A stretch of DNA of 35,177 nucleotides from Paenibacillus ferrarius (GCF_002027705.1 NZ_MBTG01000039.1:1-35177); one strand, 5' to 3'. Shown: positions 25,440 through 33,606, counted from the stretch's first letter. A program made the numbers and translations. Notes: generated from the sequence alone by a model not told the origin.

Positions 25440-25859
25440 ATGGAGGGGGAAATTATTAACTACAGTGACTTTCAATTGTATGCAATTCGGTGGAAAGACT
25501 TTTTAACCCCTAAGGATAAGCCTCTGGATCAACTTGTTAAGATGGATCACGAAAGGATCTACACATCCGCATTATTTTTTTCGCTTACAAGCCAGGAATT
25601 GTTTCAAGTAGTGATTGATTTGTCCAAACGGGATAAAGCTGTTAAAAATAAACTTGTTGACCTTTACCATGCTCTAACTTCGAAGGATTTACCCGAGAAC
25701 GTGAGCCCATTAGCCCAAAATATAAAAAACTTATTTTTTCTTCCGATTGTTATGGATTTATTAAAGAATCTTTCCCCATCCAAAACCAGTAAATACATGG
25801 AGAAATATATAAGTAATCTAGTTTTTGAGTACAAGTTGGAACATAAAGATGATAACTAG
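25440..25859 (+). CDS. hypothetical protein (139 aa)
   Basis: I do not recognise this protein. It is mostly hydrophilic and probably helical and cytoplasmic, with no signal peptide or clear membrane segment. It is rich in Lys, Leu and Asp. The ATG at 25440 has no good box upstream; a strong GGAGGGGG lies just inside the reading frame, so the true start may be a non-standard codon a few positions later. It stands alone on the plus strand between minus-strand genes, and its AT content is higher than its neighbours. This suggests separate acquisition. Confidence 0.6.
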   Translation: MEGEIINYSDFQLYAIRWKDFLTPKDKPLDQLVKMDHERIYTSALFFSLTSQELFQVVIDLSKRDKAVKNKLVDLYHALTSKDLPENVSPLAQNIKNLFFLPIVMDLLKNLSPSKTSKYMEKYISNLVFEYKLEHKDDN

Positions 25860-25884
25860 GATGCAGGAGTGTTAACAGATTTAA

Positions 25885-25945
25885 AGCAGGTGCCGCGGCT
25901 ACCTGCTCTTAATGTTGTATTCAACTATACTTCGCCGTTAGCTTA
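25885..25945. repeat. Hairpin repeat family copy downstream of the hypothetical gene
   Basis: The stem AGCAGGT / ACCTGCT (25885-25891 / 25901-25907) is followed by CTTAATGTTGTATTCAACTA and then a CGCCGTTAGC block. The post-hairpin part closely matches 30827-30866. It may act as a weak terminator for the plus-strand gene ending at 25859. Confidence 0.5.
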
Positions 25946-25991
25946 AGCTTTCTTGACTAATGATCTGGTGATATACCTCTATTAAATAACT

Positions 25992-27275
25992 TCACGACTG
26001 CTGATAATTTACGGCAGCAATCAAACAAGCCTCACATAGAAATGCGTAGTATATCCCCTCACTGGCAGCCAGTTGTTCCATGTCCAATTGTCCGATAAAC
26101 ATCATTGTATCTGAGCAGCAGGGGCATGTAGGATATTCCGCATCCTGAATCCAGGCCGGGTGACCGCCGATCTGTGAGATGGGTGCCTCAAGCGTCCATT
26201 CGGCCCCTTCGTAGGTTCCCATCAGTCTTTCCGATAGTTGCAGCGCACGCAATGTGAATTCTTCATCCGACTCCTTGTCTGGCAAGAAATCAGGAACGGT
26301 ATTATATTCACTCCACGAATAACCACCATCCAGCTCCACTTTCATAAACACGGTGCCATAACAGTTACAGTGCATGCAGGCCGCAATCCTTAACTGCTGG
26401 CCGGAAAGCTTCATAAACTCAACTAAAGGATCCTGCAAATTATAATCAAACAAAACCATCAGTTTACCACCACACCAAGGACACACTTGGTCATGCGTCT
26501 TAAGGGCCATTACCGCCGACTGAGCCGGCTCCGCTCTCCCTATTCCTTCCCCGCATATAATAAATTGATAGCTCTCGGGGTGGAAAAGCAGCCGCTTCCG
26601 ACCGTCGCGATCCAATTCCCAACCTGCTTCAAGAGTATAGTTCTCCGGTGGCACATTTAACTCAGATGCCCATCGAGGCGGATTTTGCCTCCATTTCGCA
26701 AACAGCCGAATGACCTCTTCATCGCCAATCCAGGCCAATGCAAGCAAAAGATGATTGCGGTTAGCCGAATCGTTATCTACCCGATGAATCAGCTCATCAC
26801 GGATAGCCGGCCCCGCATCCTTGTAGAGGATGCCGGGATAATACTTTCCATTCTGGAGGAAGGCTTCTAATCCCTGCCCGAATCGGGCATTTGTAAAACA
26901 TACAAGTGACAGTAGAATGGTTTCGGCCTGGTCTAGATCTTCTCGATCAATCAACGTGATCGCGTAGATCTCCATTCGCTCAAGTTCAGCTTCAGTCAGT
27001 TGATGATACAGCTCCTGTGCGCTTTTATGATATGGTAGATCATTCTCAAGCGGGTTGTATTTCCTCGGTGCATGCATGATTTTAAGAATCTCGACCGGAT
27101 CCATTATACCTGCATACCGATCAACATCTTTCCGATTTTGTAAAATATATGCCTTCTTCTCCAACGCGAGTTTCTTCTGATGGCATGGCATACAGATCCC
27201 ACCCGTCTTTAAAGCAGTTGTTGGAAGAATGGTTGCCGCGCAGCCGGGGGTCTTACAAGGCAGGCGCTCGCTCAT
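25992..27275 (-). CDS. zinc-ribbon protein with DUF1963/YwqG-like C-terminus
   Basis: This 427-residue protein is predicted cytoplasmic and of unknown function. The N-terminus has C7-x4-C12 and C28-x2-C31, which look like a zinc ribbon. Residues 50-200 are helical. Later cysteine pairs appear in CPWCGGK, CMHCNCYG, CPCCSD and CEAC. The segment SQIGGHPAWIQDAEYPTCPC followed by MMFIGQLD is typical of DUF1963 (YwqG-like) proteins. The RBS GGAGGG lies 7 nt before the ATG. No neighbour explains its role; a hairpin repeat flanks it on each side. Confidence 0.72.
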   Translation of the reverse strand: MSERLPCKTPGCAATILPTTALKTGGICMPCHQKKLALEKKAYILQNRKDVDRYAGIMDPVEILKIMHAPRKYNPLENDLPYHKSAQELYHQLTEAELERMEIYAITLIDREDLDQAETILLSLVCFTNARFGQGLEAFLQNGKYYPGILYKDAGPAIRDELIHRVDNDSANRNHLLLALAWIGDEEVIRLFAKWRQNPPRWASELNVPPENYTLEAGWELDRDGRKRLLFHPESYQFIICGEGIGRAEPAQSAVMALKTHDQVCPWCGGKLMVLFDYNLQDPLVEFMKLSGQQLRIAACMHCNCYGTVFMKVELDGGYSWSEYNTVPDFLPDKESDEEFTLRALQLSERLMGTYEGAEWTLEAPISQIGGHPAWIQDAEYPTCPCCSDTMMFIGQLDMEQLAASEGIYYAFLCEACLIAAVNYQQS

Positions 27276-27344
27276 CGTATCCCTCCTATTGTGAATAAAG
27301 TTCCTTCAATATCGAGTCTACATACTATTTCGGTCTCTGATTCG

Positions 27345-27402
27345 CACTATCCTGCCCGTTAAGTGAGTAAAAGGCTGCCGACTTTGCCGGCAGCCTCGTT
27401 CT
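27345..27402 (-). terminator. Hairpin repeat copy serving as terminator
   Basis: AGGCTGCCG (27372-27380) pairs perfectly with CGGCAGCCT (27388-27396) around a 7-nt loop. On the minus strand TTTTACTC follows, so it can terminate the hydrolase gene that ends at 27424. Its flanks CTGCCCGTTAAGTGAGTAA and CTCGTT match the copy at 30784-30830, so the terminator is part of a repeated element. Confidence 0.7.
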
Positions 27403-27423
27403 GGTGGTTATTAGGCCGTACAC

Positions 27424-28395
27424 TTACTTTGCTTCGCTCATAAATAATCTAACGTTTTCAGCGATTTCTTTGAATTTGGTATGGTGTAAATAATGTGATC
27501 CATCCAGGGTGATTACTTTTCCATGTACCGAGTCTTTGATCTGCCCTTCATGCAAAGGTATCCATCCTGCTACCCCTTCATTATTCGCTTGTACAAAGAG
27601 AAGAAGTAGAAGGTCTTTAGGGAATGTTAAATCGTGAGCCCCTTTAAAATTAGAAGAAATATGGCCCATCTCATTCAAGGCAGTGTCATTATTCATGTTT
27701 TTATACGAAATCATTTTCATTTGCTCTACGGTTTTATCGTCAAATGCTAATGAAGCATAAGGGTCAGCACCTAGTTTCATCATCATTCTTAAGAGACCCG
27801 ATTTTTTGAGAAATTCTAACTTTTTGATTGGTAATTTGACATCCATACCTGGTTGTGTTGGAACACTGCTGTCGATTCCGACAAATGCAGTCACCTCGTT
27901 TGGATATTTGCTCACATAATCAATTCCGTAAATGCCTGCAATGGAGTGGCCCATGAGCATGTATCGGTTAATATTAAGTTGCTGCAGCGCTTCATGAACT
28001 TCACCTACGATATTTTCCGTAGTTCGTTCTTTTTCAGTTCCATCACTTAATCCATAACCGAAAGGCTCAACTGCTACAACTTTGTAGATTGGAGATAATT
28101 GATCGATAAGCAGCTTAAAATCAAGCGCTGGCGTAGCCGTTCCAAAACCAGGCAGGAGCACGATCGTTTCCTCGCCTTCGCCTTGAATTAACACATTCAT
28201 ATTTTTCCCGTCTACAGATACGTGCTGACCGTAGGGCTCTATTTTTCCTTGCTCCGATTTCGTGGCGAACACATTCACGATAAATACAATAGCTAGAAAC
28301 AGCACGATGGCTATGGCTATAGCTCCTAAGGTTTTGAGTAAAATGCGCAGCGGCTTACGCATTCTATTTTTCATTACCTCTTCTTTTGGTTTCAT
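27424..28395 (-). CDS. alpha/beta hydrolase, membrane-anchored
   Basis: This is a predicted esterase/lipase-like hydrolase. A single N-terminal membrane segment (about residues 18-45) follows a basic stretch (KNRMRKPLR), so the catalytic domain is probably outside. The alpha/beta fold shows the oxyanion region VLLPGFGTATP, the nucleophile elbow GHSIAG (Ser near residue 148) and the catalytic His in LDGSHYLHH near the C-terminus. I chose the ATG at 28395 because AGGAG lies 9 nt upstream; the ATG at 28401 is only 3 nt from it. The substrate cannot be inferred. It lies downstream of a two-component operon but is separated from it by a terminator. Confidence 0.85.
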   Translation of the reverse strand: MKPKEEVMKNRMRKPLRILLKTLGAIAIAIVLFLAIVFIVNVFATKSEQGKIEPYGQHVSVDGKNMNVLIQGEGEETIVLLPGFGTATPALDFKLLIDQLSPIYKVVAVEPFGYGLSDGTEKERTTENIVGEVHEALQQLNINRYMLMGHSIAGIYGIDYVSKYPNEVTAFVGIDSSVPTQPGMDVKLPIKKLEFLKKSGLLRMMMKLGADPYASLAFDDKTVEQMKMISYKNMNNDTALNEMGHISSNFKGAHDLTFPKDLLLLLFVQANNEGVAGWIPLHEGQIKDSVHGKVITLDGSHYLHHTKFKEIAENVRLFMSEAK

Positions 28396-28518
28396 GTTCA
28401 TCTTCTCCTGTCCCTCATCTCTTTATTGGGCTGCCTTGAATAAAGGAGCCGTTAAGAGAAGCTTATACGATGAAGATGTACTCCCTATGACGATAATATG
28501 AACGGAATATGAACTGGC

Positions 28519-28562
28519 AAAAAAAATAGGCTTCACACGTAAGGAAGCTTGCGCATGAAGCC
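28519..28562 (-). terminator. Terminator of the OmpR-type two-component operon
   Basis: GGCTTCA (28529-28535) pairs with TGAAGCC (28556-28562). On the minus strand TA and eight T follow (28519-28526). It begins 12 nt after the kinase stop codon. Confidence 0.85.
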
Positions 28563-28574
28563 GTAGCAATCAAT

Positions 28575-29942
28575 TTAATCTGTTGGCGTAGTGATTGGCA
28601 AGGTGACAATGAAGGTCGTTCCTTGACCAGGTTCACTTTCCACTCGGATGTCACCTTGATGCAGCGATACGATTTGTTTAACAATGGCAAGGCCCATACC
28701 GCTCCCCTCATATTTGCGACTGTGGGAACGATCGGCCTTGAAAAAACGCTCGAATATACGTTTCTGATCTTCGATGGGAATCCCGATGCCCGAGTCGGAA
28801 ATTCGGACGGTCACGTTTTTGATATCTTGGAGGATACTGACGTTAATCACGCCGCCATCCTTGGAAAATTTGATGCTATTGGCGAGGATGTTCGTCCATA
28901 CCTGATTTAACTGGTCATGATCAGCCGTTACTTTAACGGTCTGTAAATCAAGCTCAAAATGAATGTTGCGGGCAGACCATTGCGGCTGGAGCGCCACGAT
29001 GACCCGTCGGATCTGTTCATCAAGGCTGAGTGTGGCTAGACGGAGTTGCTGTGACTGCGATTCAAGCAAACTCAGCTTGAGCAGGCTATCACTCATTTTG
29101 GACATCCGCTTCGCTTCCGCAATGATAATATCCAGATAACGGCTTCGTTCGTGATCTGCGAGGTTTACTTGCTTAAGTGCTTGAGCATAACCGGATATCG
29201 AGGTGAGCGGTGATTGTACTTCGTGCGACACGTTCGATACGAAGTCCCTGCGCATCTGCTCAAGTTGCTGCAGATCGTGCATCATTTCTTCGAAGCTGCG
29301 AGCCAACGTACCCAGCTCACTCGTTTGCTTGATATTCAGCTTGACGTTGAAATCTCCAGCTGCAATACGCTTGGTCGCTTTTGTCAGCTTTTTGATTGGT
29401 CTGACCAGGAATACAGAGGCAACGAGAATCAATAAGCTTCCTGCAATCAACGAACAGATTGCAAAGATCAATCCCCACTTGGCGACAAAAGAGGCAGAAG
29501 GAGGGGCGAGCGTTTCCAAGAACATCGCTTTCGTTCCCATTTCCGTTTTCAACGGCAACCCTAAGAGGACTGTAGCAATACCGTTCGGCGTTTCTTGAAC
29601 AACGCCTCCATCAATGACTTTCTTTAGCTGCTCCATCGTCACCATAACAGGTTTGTGTCCGTTAAGTTTACCGTAAGATTGGAACTGACCCGTTGCCTCG
29701 TAAATGCGAATATAATAGGAATCGAGCTGCTTCATTTCACTTACGAACGCGTCCGCTTCGCGTAACGGAAGCGTCTTGTAAATCCGGACGACGTCTTGAC
29801 CAAAGTTACGTGAGTTAATTTGCGCGTTCACGTTCAATTTTTCTTCGAATATCCAAGTTGACACATAAAAAGCAATGACCGTGCCCGCGATGACGGAGAC
29901 TAGAAATGTCAGGACAACTCGAATATATAAGGATTTAATCAT
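28575..29942 (-). CDS. HAMP-domain sensor histidine kinase
   Basis: This membrane kinase pairs with the overlapping OmpR-type regulator. Membrane segment 1 is at about residues 8-30, an extracellular sensor spans about 31-160, and membrane segment 2 is at about 160-185. A HAMP domain follows (RPIKKLTKATKRIAAGDF). The HisKA domain has the phosphorylated His in NVSHEVQSPLTSISG, and the ATPase domain has NILANSIKF, DSGIGIP and GSGMGLAIVKQI. Its start overlaps the regulator stop as ATGA. The regulator resembles HssR, but no heme-export genes are adjacent, so I do not assign a signal. Confidence 0.92.
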   Translation of the reverse strand: MIKSLYIRVVLTFLVSVIAGTVIAFYVSTWIFEEKLNVNAQINSRNFGQDVVRIYKTLPLREADAFVSEMKQLDSYYIRIYEATGQFQSYGKLNGHKPVMVTMEQLKKVIDGGVVQETPNGIATVLLGLPLKTEMGTKAMFLETLAPPSASFVAKWGLIFAICSLIAGSLLILVASVFLVRPIKKLTKATKRIAAGDFNVKLNIKQTSELGTLARSFEEMMHDLQQLEQMRRDFVSNVSHEVQSPLTSISGYAQALKQVNLADHERSRYLDIIIAEAKRMSKMSDSLLKLSLLESQSQQLRLATLSLDEQIRRVIVALQPQWSARNIHFELDLQTVKVTADHDQLNQVWTNILANSIKFSKDGGVINVSILQDIKNVTVRISDSGIGIPIEDQKRIFERFFKADRSHSRKYEGSGMGLAIVKQIVSLHQGDIRVESEPGQGTTFIVTLPITTPTD

Positions 29943-30613
29943 TCGTAAACCTCAAGCCGGTACCCAAGCCCACGCACCGTTTCAATCCGAAAATCGGCTG
30001 TAGTTGCGAACCGTTCACGCAGGCGTTTAATATGTACATCCACGGTTCGATCATCCCCCGCGTAGTCAATACCCCAAATTTGATCGATCAACTGCTCGCG
30101 CGTATAGACTTGTCCGGGTGTACCAGCCAGCTTATACAGTAACTCGAACTCCTTGAGCGGCAGCGTGATCGACTCCGTCCCTCTCATCACCTTATACTTC
30201 TGTCGATCAAGCGTGACGTTGCCGAACTGAATCATCTGCGTGGAGCCAATCTTGTATCGTTTCAGCAATGCCCGAACACGAACCGTAAGCTCCAACGGGT
30301 CGAATGGCTTCGTCAAGTAATCATCCGTCCCAAGATCGAACCCTTTCACTTTCTCCCATGTCTCGCCTCTCGCAGTCAGCATAAGTAACGGAAGATCAGG
30401 ATTCGCTCTCCGGAGTTCCTTACATAACGTCCAACCATCCATGATCGGCATCATAATATCGAGCACGACAAGATCGACATGCGTTGAGGCGTAGACGGCC
30501 AGCGCTTCTTTGCCGTCCGCGGCTTCGGCTGTTGCGAATCCGTCATTGCGTAGAAATAAACAGACGAGTTCGCGAATGTTCGCATCGTCGTCAGCAACTA
30601 GTATCGTAGGCAT
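29939..30613 (-). CDS. OmpR/PhoB-family response regulator (HssR-like)
   Basis: This is the transcription factor of the pair. The receiver domain (1-115) has D8-D10, phospho-acceptor D52 in LVVLDIMMP, and K in TKPFDP. The winged-helix DNA-binding domain (about 128-222) includes LPLKEFELLYKLAGTPGQVY, DDRTVDVHIKRLRERF and ETVRGLGYRLE. Spacing and the linker segment (RYKIGSTQMIQFGNVTLDRQ) recall HssR, but that resemblance is not enough to name it. AGAGGG lies a few bases before the ATG. Confidence 0.93.
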   Translation of the reverse strand: MPTILVADDDANIRELVCLFLRNDGFATAEAADGKEALAVYASTHVDLVVLDIMMPIMDGWTLCKELRRANPDLPLLMLTARGETWEKVKGFDLGTDDYLTKPFDPLELTVRVRALLKRYKIGSTQMIQFGNVTLDRQKYKVMRGTESITLPLKEFELLYKLAGTPGQVYTREQLIDQIWGIDYAGDDRTVDVHIKRLRERFATTADFRIETVRGLGYRLEVYE

Positions 30614-30657
30614 CTATTCCCTCTTTTCGCTGTATTCCATCCCATATTGAAGTAATC

Positions 30658-30663
30658 ATTATA
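30658..30663 (-). promoter_or_regulatory. -10 box upstream of the OmpR-type regulator
   Basis: TATAAT on the minus strand lies 45 nt before the regulator start. I see no good -35 hexamer 16-18 bp upstream. The rest of 30614-30770 holds no gene; it contains an ACTTAC...GTAAGT inverted repeat at 30718-30735. Confidence 0.4.
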
Positions 30664-30771
30664 CTATAGATGGATTTGATTTACCCCTATTCTTCCTATC
30701 ATCACCTTCACATTGGCACTTACCTTTTTGTAAGTACCTGTACTAAAAGTGCATACTTATTGCACTCAAGC

Positions 30772-30866
30772 ACTATCACTAAACTGCCAGTTAACGTAAT
30801 GAAGCTGCCAATTGTGCCGGCAGCTTCGTTTATTAATGTTTATTCAACTATCGTTCCTCGTTAGCG
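30772..30866. repeat. Hairpin repeat family, most complete copy
   Basis: Blocks in order: GCACTATC, CTGCCAGTTAACGTAA (30784-30799), stem GAAGCTGCC (30801-30809) with GGCAGCTTC (30819-30827), CGTTTATTAATGTTTATTCA, then ACTATCGTTCCTCGTTAGCG (30848-30867). Parts of it recur at 25308-25397, 25885-25945 and 27345-27402. It lies downstream of the fucosidase gene and may end its transcript. Confidence 0.6.
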
Positions 30867-30938
30867 TATTGGCTCCTCGCGAATCTTTCCCTATTTGATC
30901 GTCCCGTTTTTCAGCTTAAAGCAAAGGAATTTTATCGC

Positions 30939-32354
30939 TCACTTTGCCTCCTCGCCCTTCTGCATGCGGAAAACATGGGCGATCGGAGCCTGCCCGTTCA
31001 ATTCGCAATCCGGAAGCGTGATTGAGATTCCTTCCGGCGTACGCTCAACCTGCAGCAACGCGTCGCTTCCGACAAGCTCGATGCCGGAAACGGGCTCCTG
31101 ATAAGGAATAAGAACGACCTTGGGGACGGCTTCATCTGCGCTTTCATACAAGTACGTACAGTACACGGTATCTCCTTTCGAGGTGAATGCGCAGGAACCG
31201 ACAAAATACGGCCCGCACACGCGTGTGCCGTATACCGCTTCACCGTAAACCTTCATCCATGCGCCCAATTCATTGATGCTCTTGACCGCCCCGGCCGGCA
31301 ATCGTCCGTCGGGCTGAGGACCTACGTTCAGCGCCAAATTGCCGCCTTTTGATACGACTTCCAACAGAATGCGAACGAGCTCCCTCCCCGATTTATACTG
31401 GTCATCGTATTTGAAGGCCCACTGTGTGCCGATCGTAATGCAGCTTTCCCACGGCACGTTCAGCGGACGCTGCGGAATCGTTTGCTCCGGCGTCACATAA
31501 TTTTCGTAAGGCCCTCCGACTGTACGGTCCGCGGACAGCAGCCACGGCTGCCTTTGACGGGCGCGCTCGACGACCTCGCCCAACCGAATGTCCTGCTTAA
31601 CCTGGTCACTATCTTTTACCCAGCCCGCATCCAGCCACAAAATATCGATCCGACCATAACGGGTCATCAGCTCCATGATTTGCTCATGGGTGAAGTCGAC
31701 GAATTGCTCCCACAGCCACGGATATTCCTCAGGGGAGTACGAAGGCCCTCTCCACGTATCGCGGCCCCGCTCCATTCCTGGCGCCCAGTAATACGGCGAT
31801 TTCCAATCCGCCTTCGAGAAATAAGCGGCGATCGCAAGCCCCTTGCTGCGGAAAGCGTCAAACACATGCTTGCAAACGTCGGCATAGCGGTGTGCATGAA
31901 ACGGCGTTTCGGAGCCGGTAATCCGGTAATTCGTCGTATGCGTGTCCCACATGCAAAATCCGTCGTGATGCTTTGTCGTAAAAATCAAATATTTAAACCC
32001 GCCTTCGGCAGCGATTTCCGCCCATAGCTCCGGCTGGAAGCGGAATGGATTGAACGTGCGGTTCAGGCCGAAATATTCACGCTTCATCTCTTCGTAGTCG
32101 TTCGTCCAGTCGACATCTTTACGCGCCCAATCACCGTCTTCGTCGCTGAGAATCCAGGACTCGACCTCGATCTGCGAATAAGGTCCCCAATGCATCATTA
32201 GGGCCAATTTCTGATCCTTGAACCATTCCAATCTTTTCAGCGTAATAGGATTTTCCGGCTTCACCCAATTCGTCTCGTTGCTGTAACCGTGGACGCCTTC
32301 TTTCACTTCCTGTGCTTCGGCTTGCTGAAGTTCCTTGATTTCCATATCATTCAT
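30939..32354 (-). CDS. alpha-L-fucosidase (GH29)
   Basis: This retaining glycosidase releases terminal L-fucose. The GH29 catalytic domain shows LALMMHWGPYSQ near residue 52, FTTKHHDGFCMWDTHTTNY and IDILWLDAGW with the nucleophile Asp, then VSKGGNLALNVGPQPDGRLP, typical of the family. A small C-terminal beta domain follows. There is no signal peptide, so it acts in the cytoplasm on imported fucosides. I chose the ATG at 32354 because AAGGAGG lies 7 nt upstream; an upstream GTG at 32384 has no such box. It is the last gene of a decayed deoxy-sugar operon and looks intact. Confidence 0.9.
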   Translation of the reverse strand: MNDMEIKELQQAEAQEVKEGVHGYSNETNWVKPENPITLKRLEWFKDQKLALMMHWGPYSQIEVESWILSDEDGDWARKDVDWTNDYEEMKREYFGLNRTFNPFRFQPELWAEIAAEGGFKYLIFTTKHHDGFCMWDTHTTNYRITGSETPFHAHRYADVCKHVFDAFRSKGLAIAAYFSKADWKSPYYWAPGMERGRDTWRGPSYSPEEYPWLWEQFVDFTHEQIMELMTRYGRIDILWLDAGWVKDSDQVKQDIRLGEVVERARQRQPWLLSADRTVGGPYENYVTPEQTIPQRPLNVPWESCITIGTQWAFKYDDQYKSGRELVRILLEVVSKGGNLALNVGPQPDGRLPAGAVKSINELGAWMKVYGEAVYGTRVCGPYFVGSCAFTSKGDTVYCTYLYESADEAVPKVVLIPYQEPVSGIELVGSDALLQVERTPEGISITLPDCELNGQAPIAHVFRMQKGEEAK

Positions 32355-32399
32355 CGGGTTGCCTCCTTCGGTTCTCCGCGTCACATCGAAGTGAAATTA

Positions 32400-32570
32400 T
32401 TACGATCGTCGCAGACTTTCCTCAAATTCTTTTAACTCAATCACTCTATGTTCCTCTCGCGATTTCTCTGCAGCAAATGCCATCAAGTGACTTTGAACTG
32501 AAGTCCAAGCTGTCGTAAGTCCTTTGGCTGAGCTGCCCTCTCAAACCAGACGAAATCCTTCATGAGGCCT
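32400..32570 (-). pseudogene. Gfo/Idh/MocA-type oxidoreductase, 3' fragment
   Basis: The frame ending at 32400 reads LTTAWTSVQSHLMAFAAEKS then REEHRVIELKEFEESLRRS and a stop. This matches the usual C-terminus of Gfo/Idh/MocA sugar dehydrogenases (S-H-L-M-A-F-A-A-E-x-S-R). Just upstream, GLMKDFVWFE continues the match in another frame, so there is at least one frameshift. The rest of the gene is missing. I find no clear gene in 32571-32806; that stretch has open frames on both strands but none I can assign. Confidence 0.55.
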
Positions 32571-32806
32571 ATGTCTCCTCATCCATGACCGGCAAGCCCA
32601 TCAACGTCATCCGTGGAGAGAAATACGACTCCCACCGGGATGCCGAGCGCGAGTTCCGTTCGAATCAATCTGAGTATATTGCGGTTCTTGCCTTCCACAC
32701 GGAGCTGCTTCTCGCTTTTCCAATCCATCTCACAGCCAAGCTACGTGTGGACTTATGCCGGTTTTTTAGGTGCGAAAGTTGAGTTAGTTAAGTTTGAAGA
32801 AACGCC

Positions 32807-33130
32807 CTAATCCATATGAAATACTTCCTCCATGGTCGCCCACCATTCTCCTTCCGAAGCGGAATCAACTGGTTCCTGACACGGATCTGTTAGTTTCCAC
32901 CACGCTTGCGTGTTGGGGTCAGCAGCCATGTTAGCCATATCTTTCTCGAAGTCTTGTCCCGTGTACTCCAAGTAACTAAAAAGATACCCATCTCGGTAGT
33001 ATATAGAGTAATTTTGGATGTTACATTCTTTTAACCGATTTAATACTTCAGGCCATACTGCCGCGTGTAAAGCTTTGTATTCGGCTAACCTATCCATTTT
33101 CACCTTAATGCTCCATCCGTATCTTTTCAT
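32807..33130 (-). CDS. L-rhamnose/L-fucose-type mutarotase (RhaM family)
   Basis: This small cytoplasmic enzyme (107 residues) interconverts the alpha and beta anomers of a deoxy-hexose. It has the RhaM (DUF718) features: YGWSIKVKMDRLAEYKALHA with the catalytic His about 4 residues after a conserved Tyr, AAVWPEVLNRLKECNIQNYS, and the AWWKLTDPCQ segment near the end. The ATG at 33130 has AGAGGG 6 nt upstream; the ATG at 33136 directly abuts it. Family members are named for rhamnose, but the neighbouring fucosidase suggests L-fucose. It is the only complete catabolic gene left between broken ones. Confidence 0.87.
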   Translation of the reverse strand: MKRYGWSIKVKMDRLAEYKALHAAVWPEVLNRLKECNIQNYSIYYRDGYLFSYLEYTGQDFEKDMANMAADPNTQAWWKLTDPCQEPVDSASEGEWWATMEEVFHMD

Positions 33131-33179
33131 TGTCATCCCTCTTGACGCAAATTAAAAAAGCGACAAACTTATTTTTCTA

Positions 33180-33200
33180 TTTCAACTTACATAGTTGAAA
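33180..33200. promoter_or_regulatory. Inverted repeat upstream of the mutarotase gene
   Basis: TTTCAACT (33180-33187) and AGTTGAAA (33193-33200) form a perfect 8-bp inverted repeat with a 5-bp centre, about 50 bp before the mutarotase start. It could be a repressor operator or a short hairpin. Confidence 0.45.
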
Positions 33201-33243
33201 TTGCTACCAGTTGGTTTGCCCATCTTCTTTTCTATACTATCAA

Positions 33244-33441
33244 TTATCGGATACGATACTTATCAAAATACTGCGGAATCACCTCTGTTGAAGCACCCAG
33301 CATTTCTGGGAGGACATAGAATCCATTATTCACCGTTGCGGGTTCAACGACTATATCGCGAATCCAAGGAATGTATTCTAACATAATCGCATTTTGCGTC
33401 ACACCAACAAGATGTTGGTGAATTTGCCCCATATATCTTTA
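33244..33441 (-). pseudogene. enolase-superfamily sugar-acid dehydratase, 3' fragment
   Basis: The last 60 or so codons read HLVGVTQNAIMLEYIPWIRD, then VVEPATVNNGFYVLPEMLGA and end in FDKYRIR. This is the C-terminus of mandelate racemase/muconate lactonizing enzymes such as L-fuconate or L-rhamnonate dehydratase (pattern A-x-P-N-A-x-x-L-E-Y ... E-P). The frame is stopped just upstream of the ATG at 33432 and the barrel with its metal ligands is gone. The fragment follows the direction and order expected for a fucose/rhamnose oxidation operon. Confidence 0.72.
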
Positions 33442-33478
33442 ACCCTATCTACTGTCAACTATAAAAATTGAACTGTTT

Positions 33479-33600
33479 TCAATATCCTAATGACGCCCCG
33501 CCATCAACCGGAAGTGCGACTCCCGTAATAAAAATGGACGAATAGCTCGCCAGGTACAAGACTGCTCTTGCAACCTCTTCCGTTGTTGAATTGGGGGTTA
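33479..33600 (-). pseudogene. short-chain dehydrogenase/reductase, 3' fragment
   Basis: The frame reads PNSTTEEVARAVLYLASYSS then IFITGVALPVDGGASLGY and a stop. This is the standard C-terminus of SDR enzymes (E-E-V-A-x-x-V-x-x-L-A-S ... I-T-G-x-x-x-x-V-D-G-G). The cofactor-binding and catalytic parts are missing. The upstream end abuts the stop codon region of the SLH protein gene at 33607. In oxidative L-fucose pathways an SDR oxidises 2-keto-3-deoxy-L-fuconate, which fits the neighbouring dehydratase fragment. Confidence 0.75.
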
Positions 33601-33606
33601 ACACGA

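Noticed and set aside
28575..30613. Naming the two-component system hssR/hssS (heme sensing)
   Set aside because: The regulator linker resembles HssR, but no heme-export ABC genes are nearby and the kinase sensor region shows no convincing match.
32585..32810. Overlapping plus-strand frames of about 65 codons
   Set aside because: I could not tie them to a family. The region sits in a decayed operon whose recognisable fragments are all on the minus strand.
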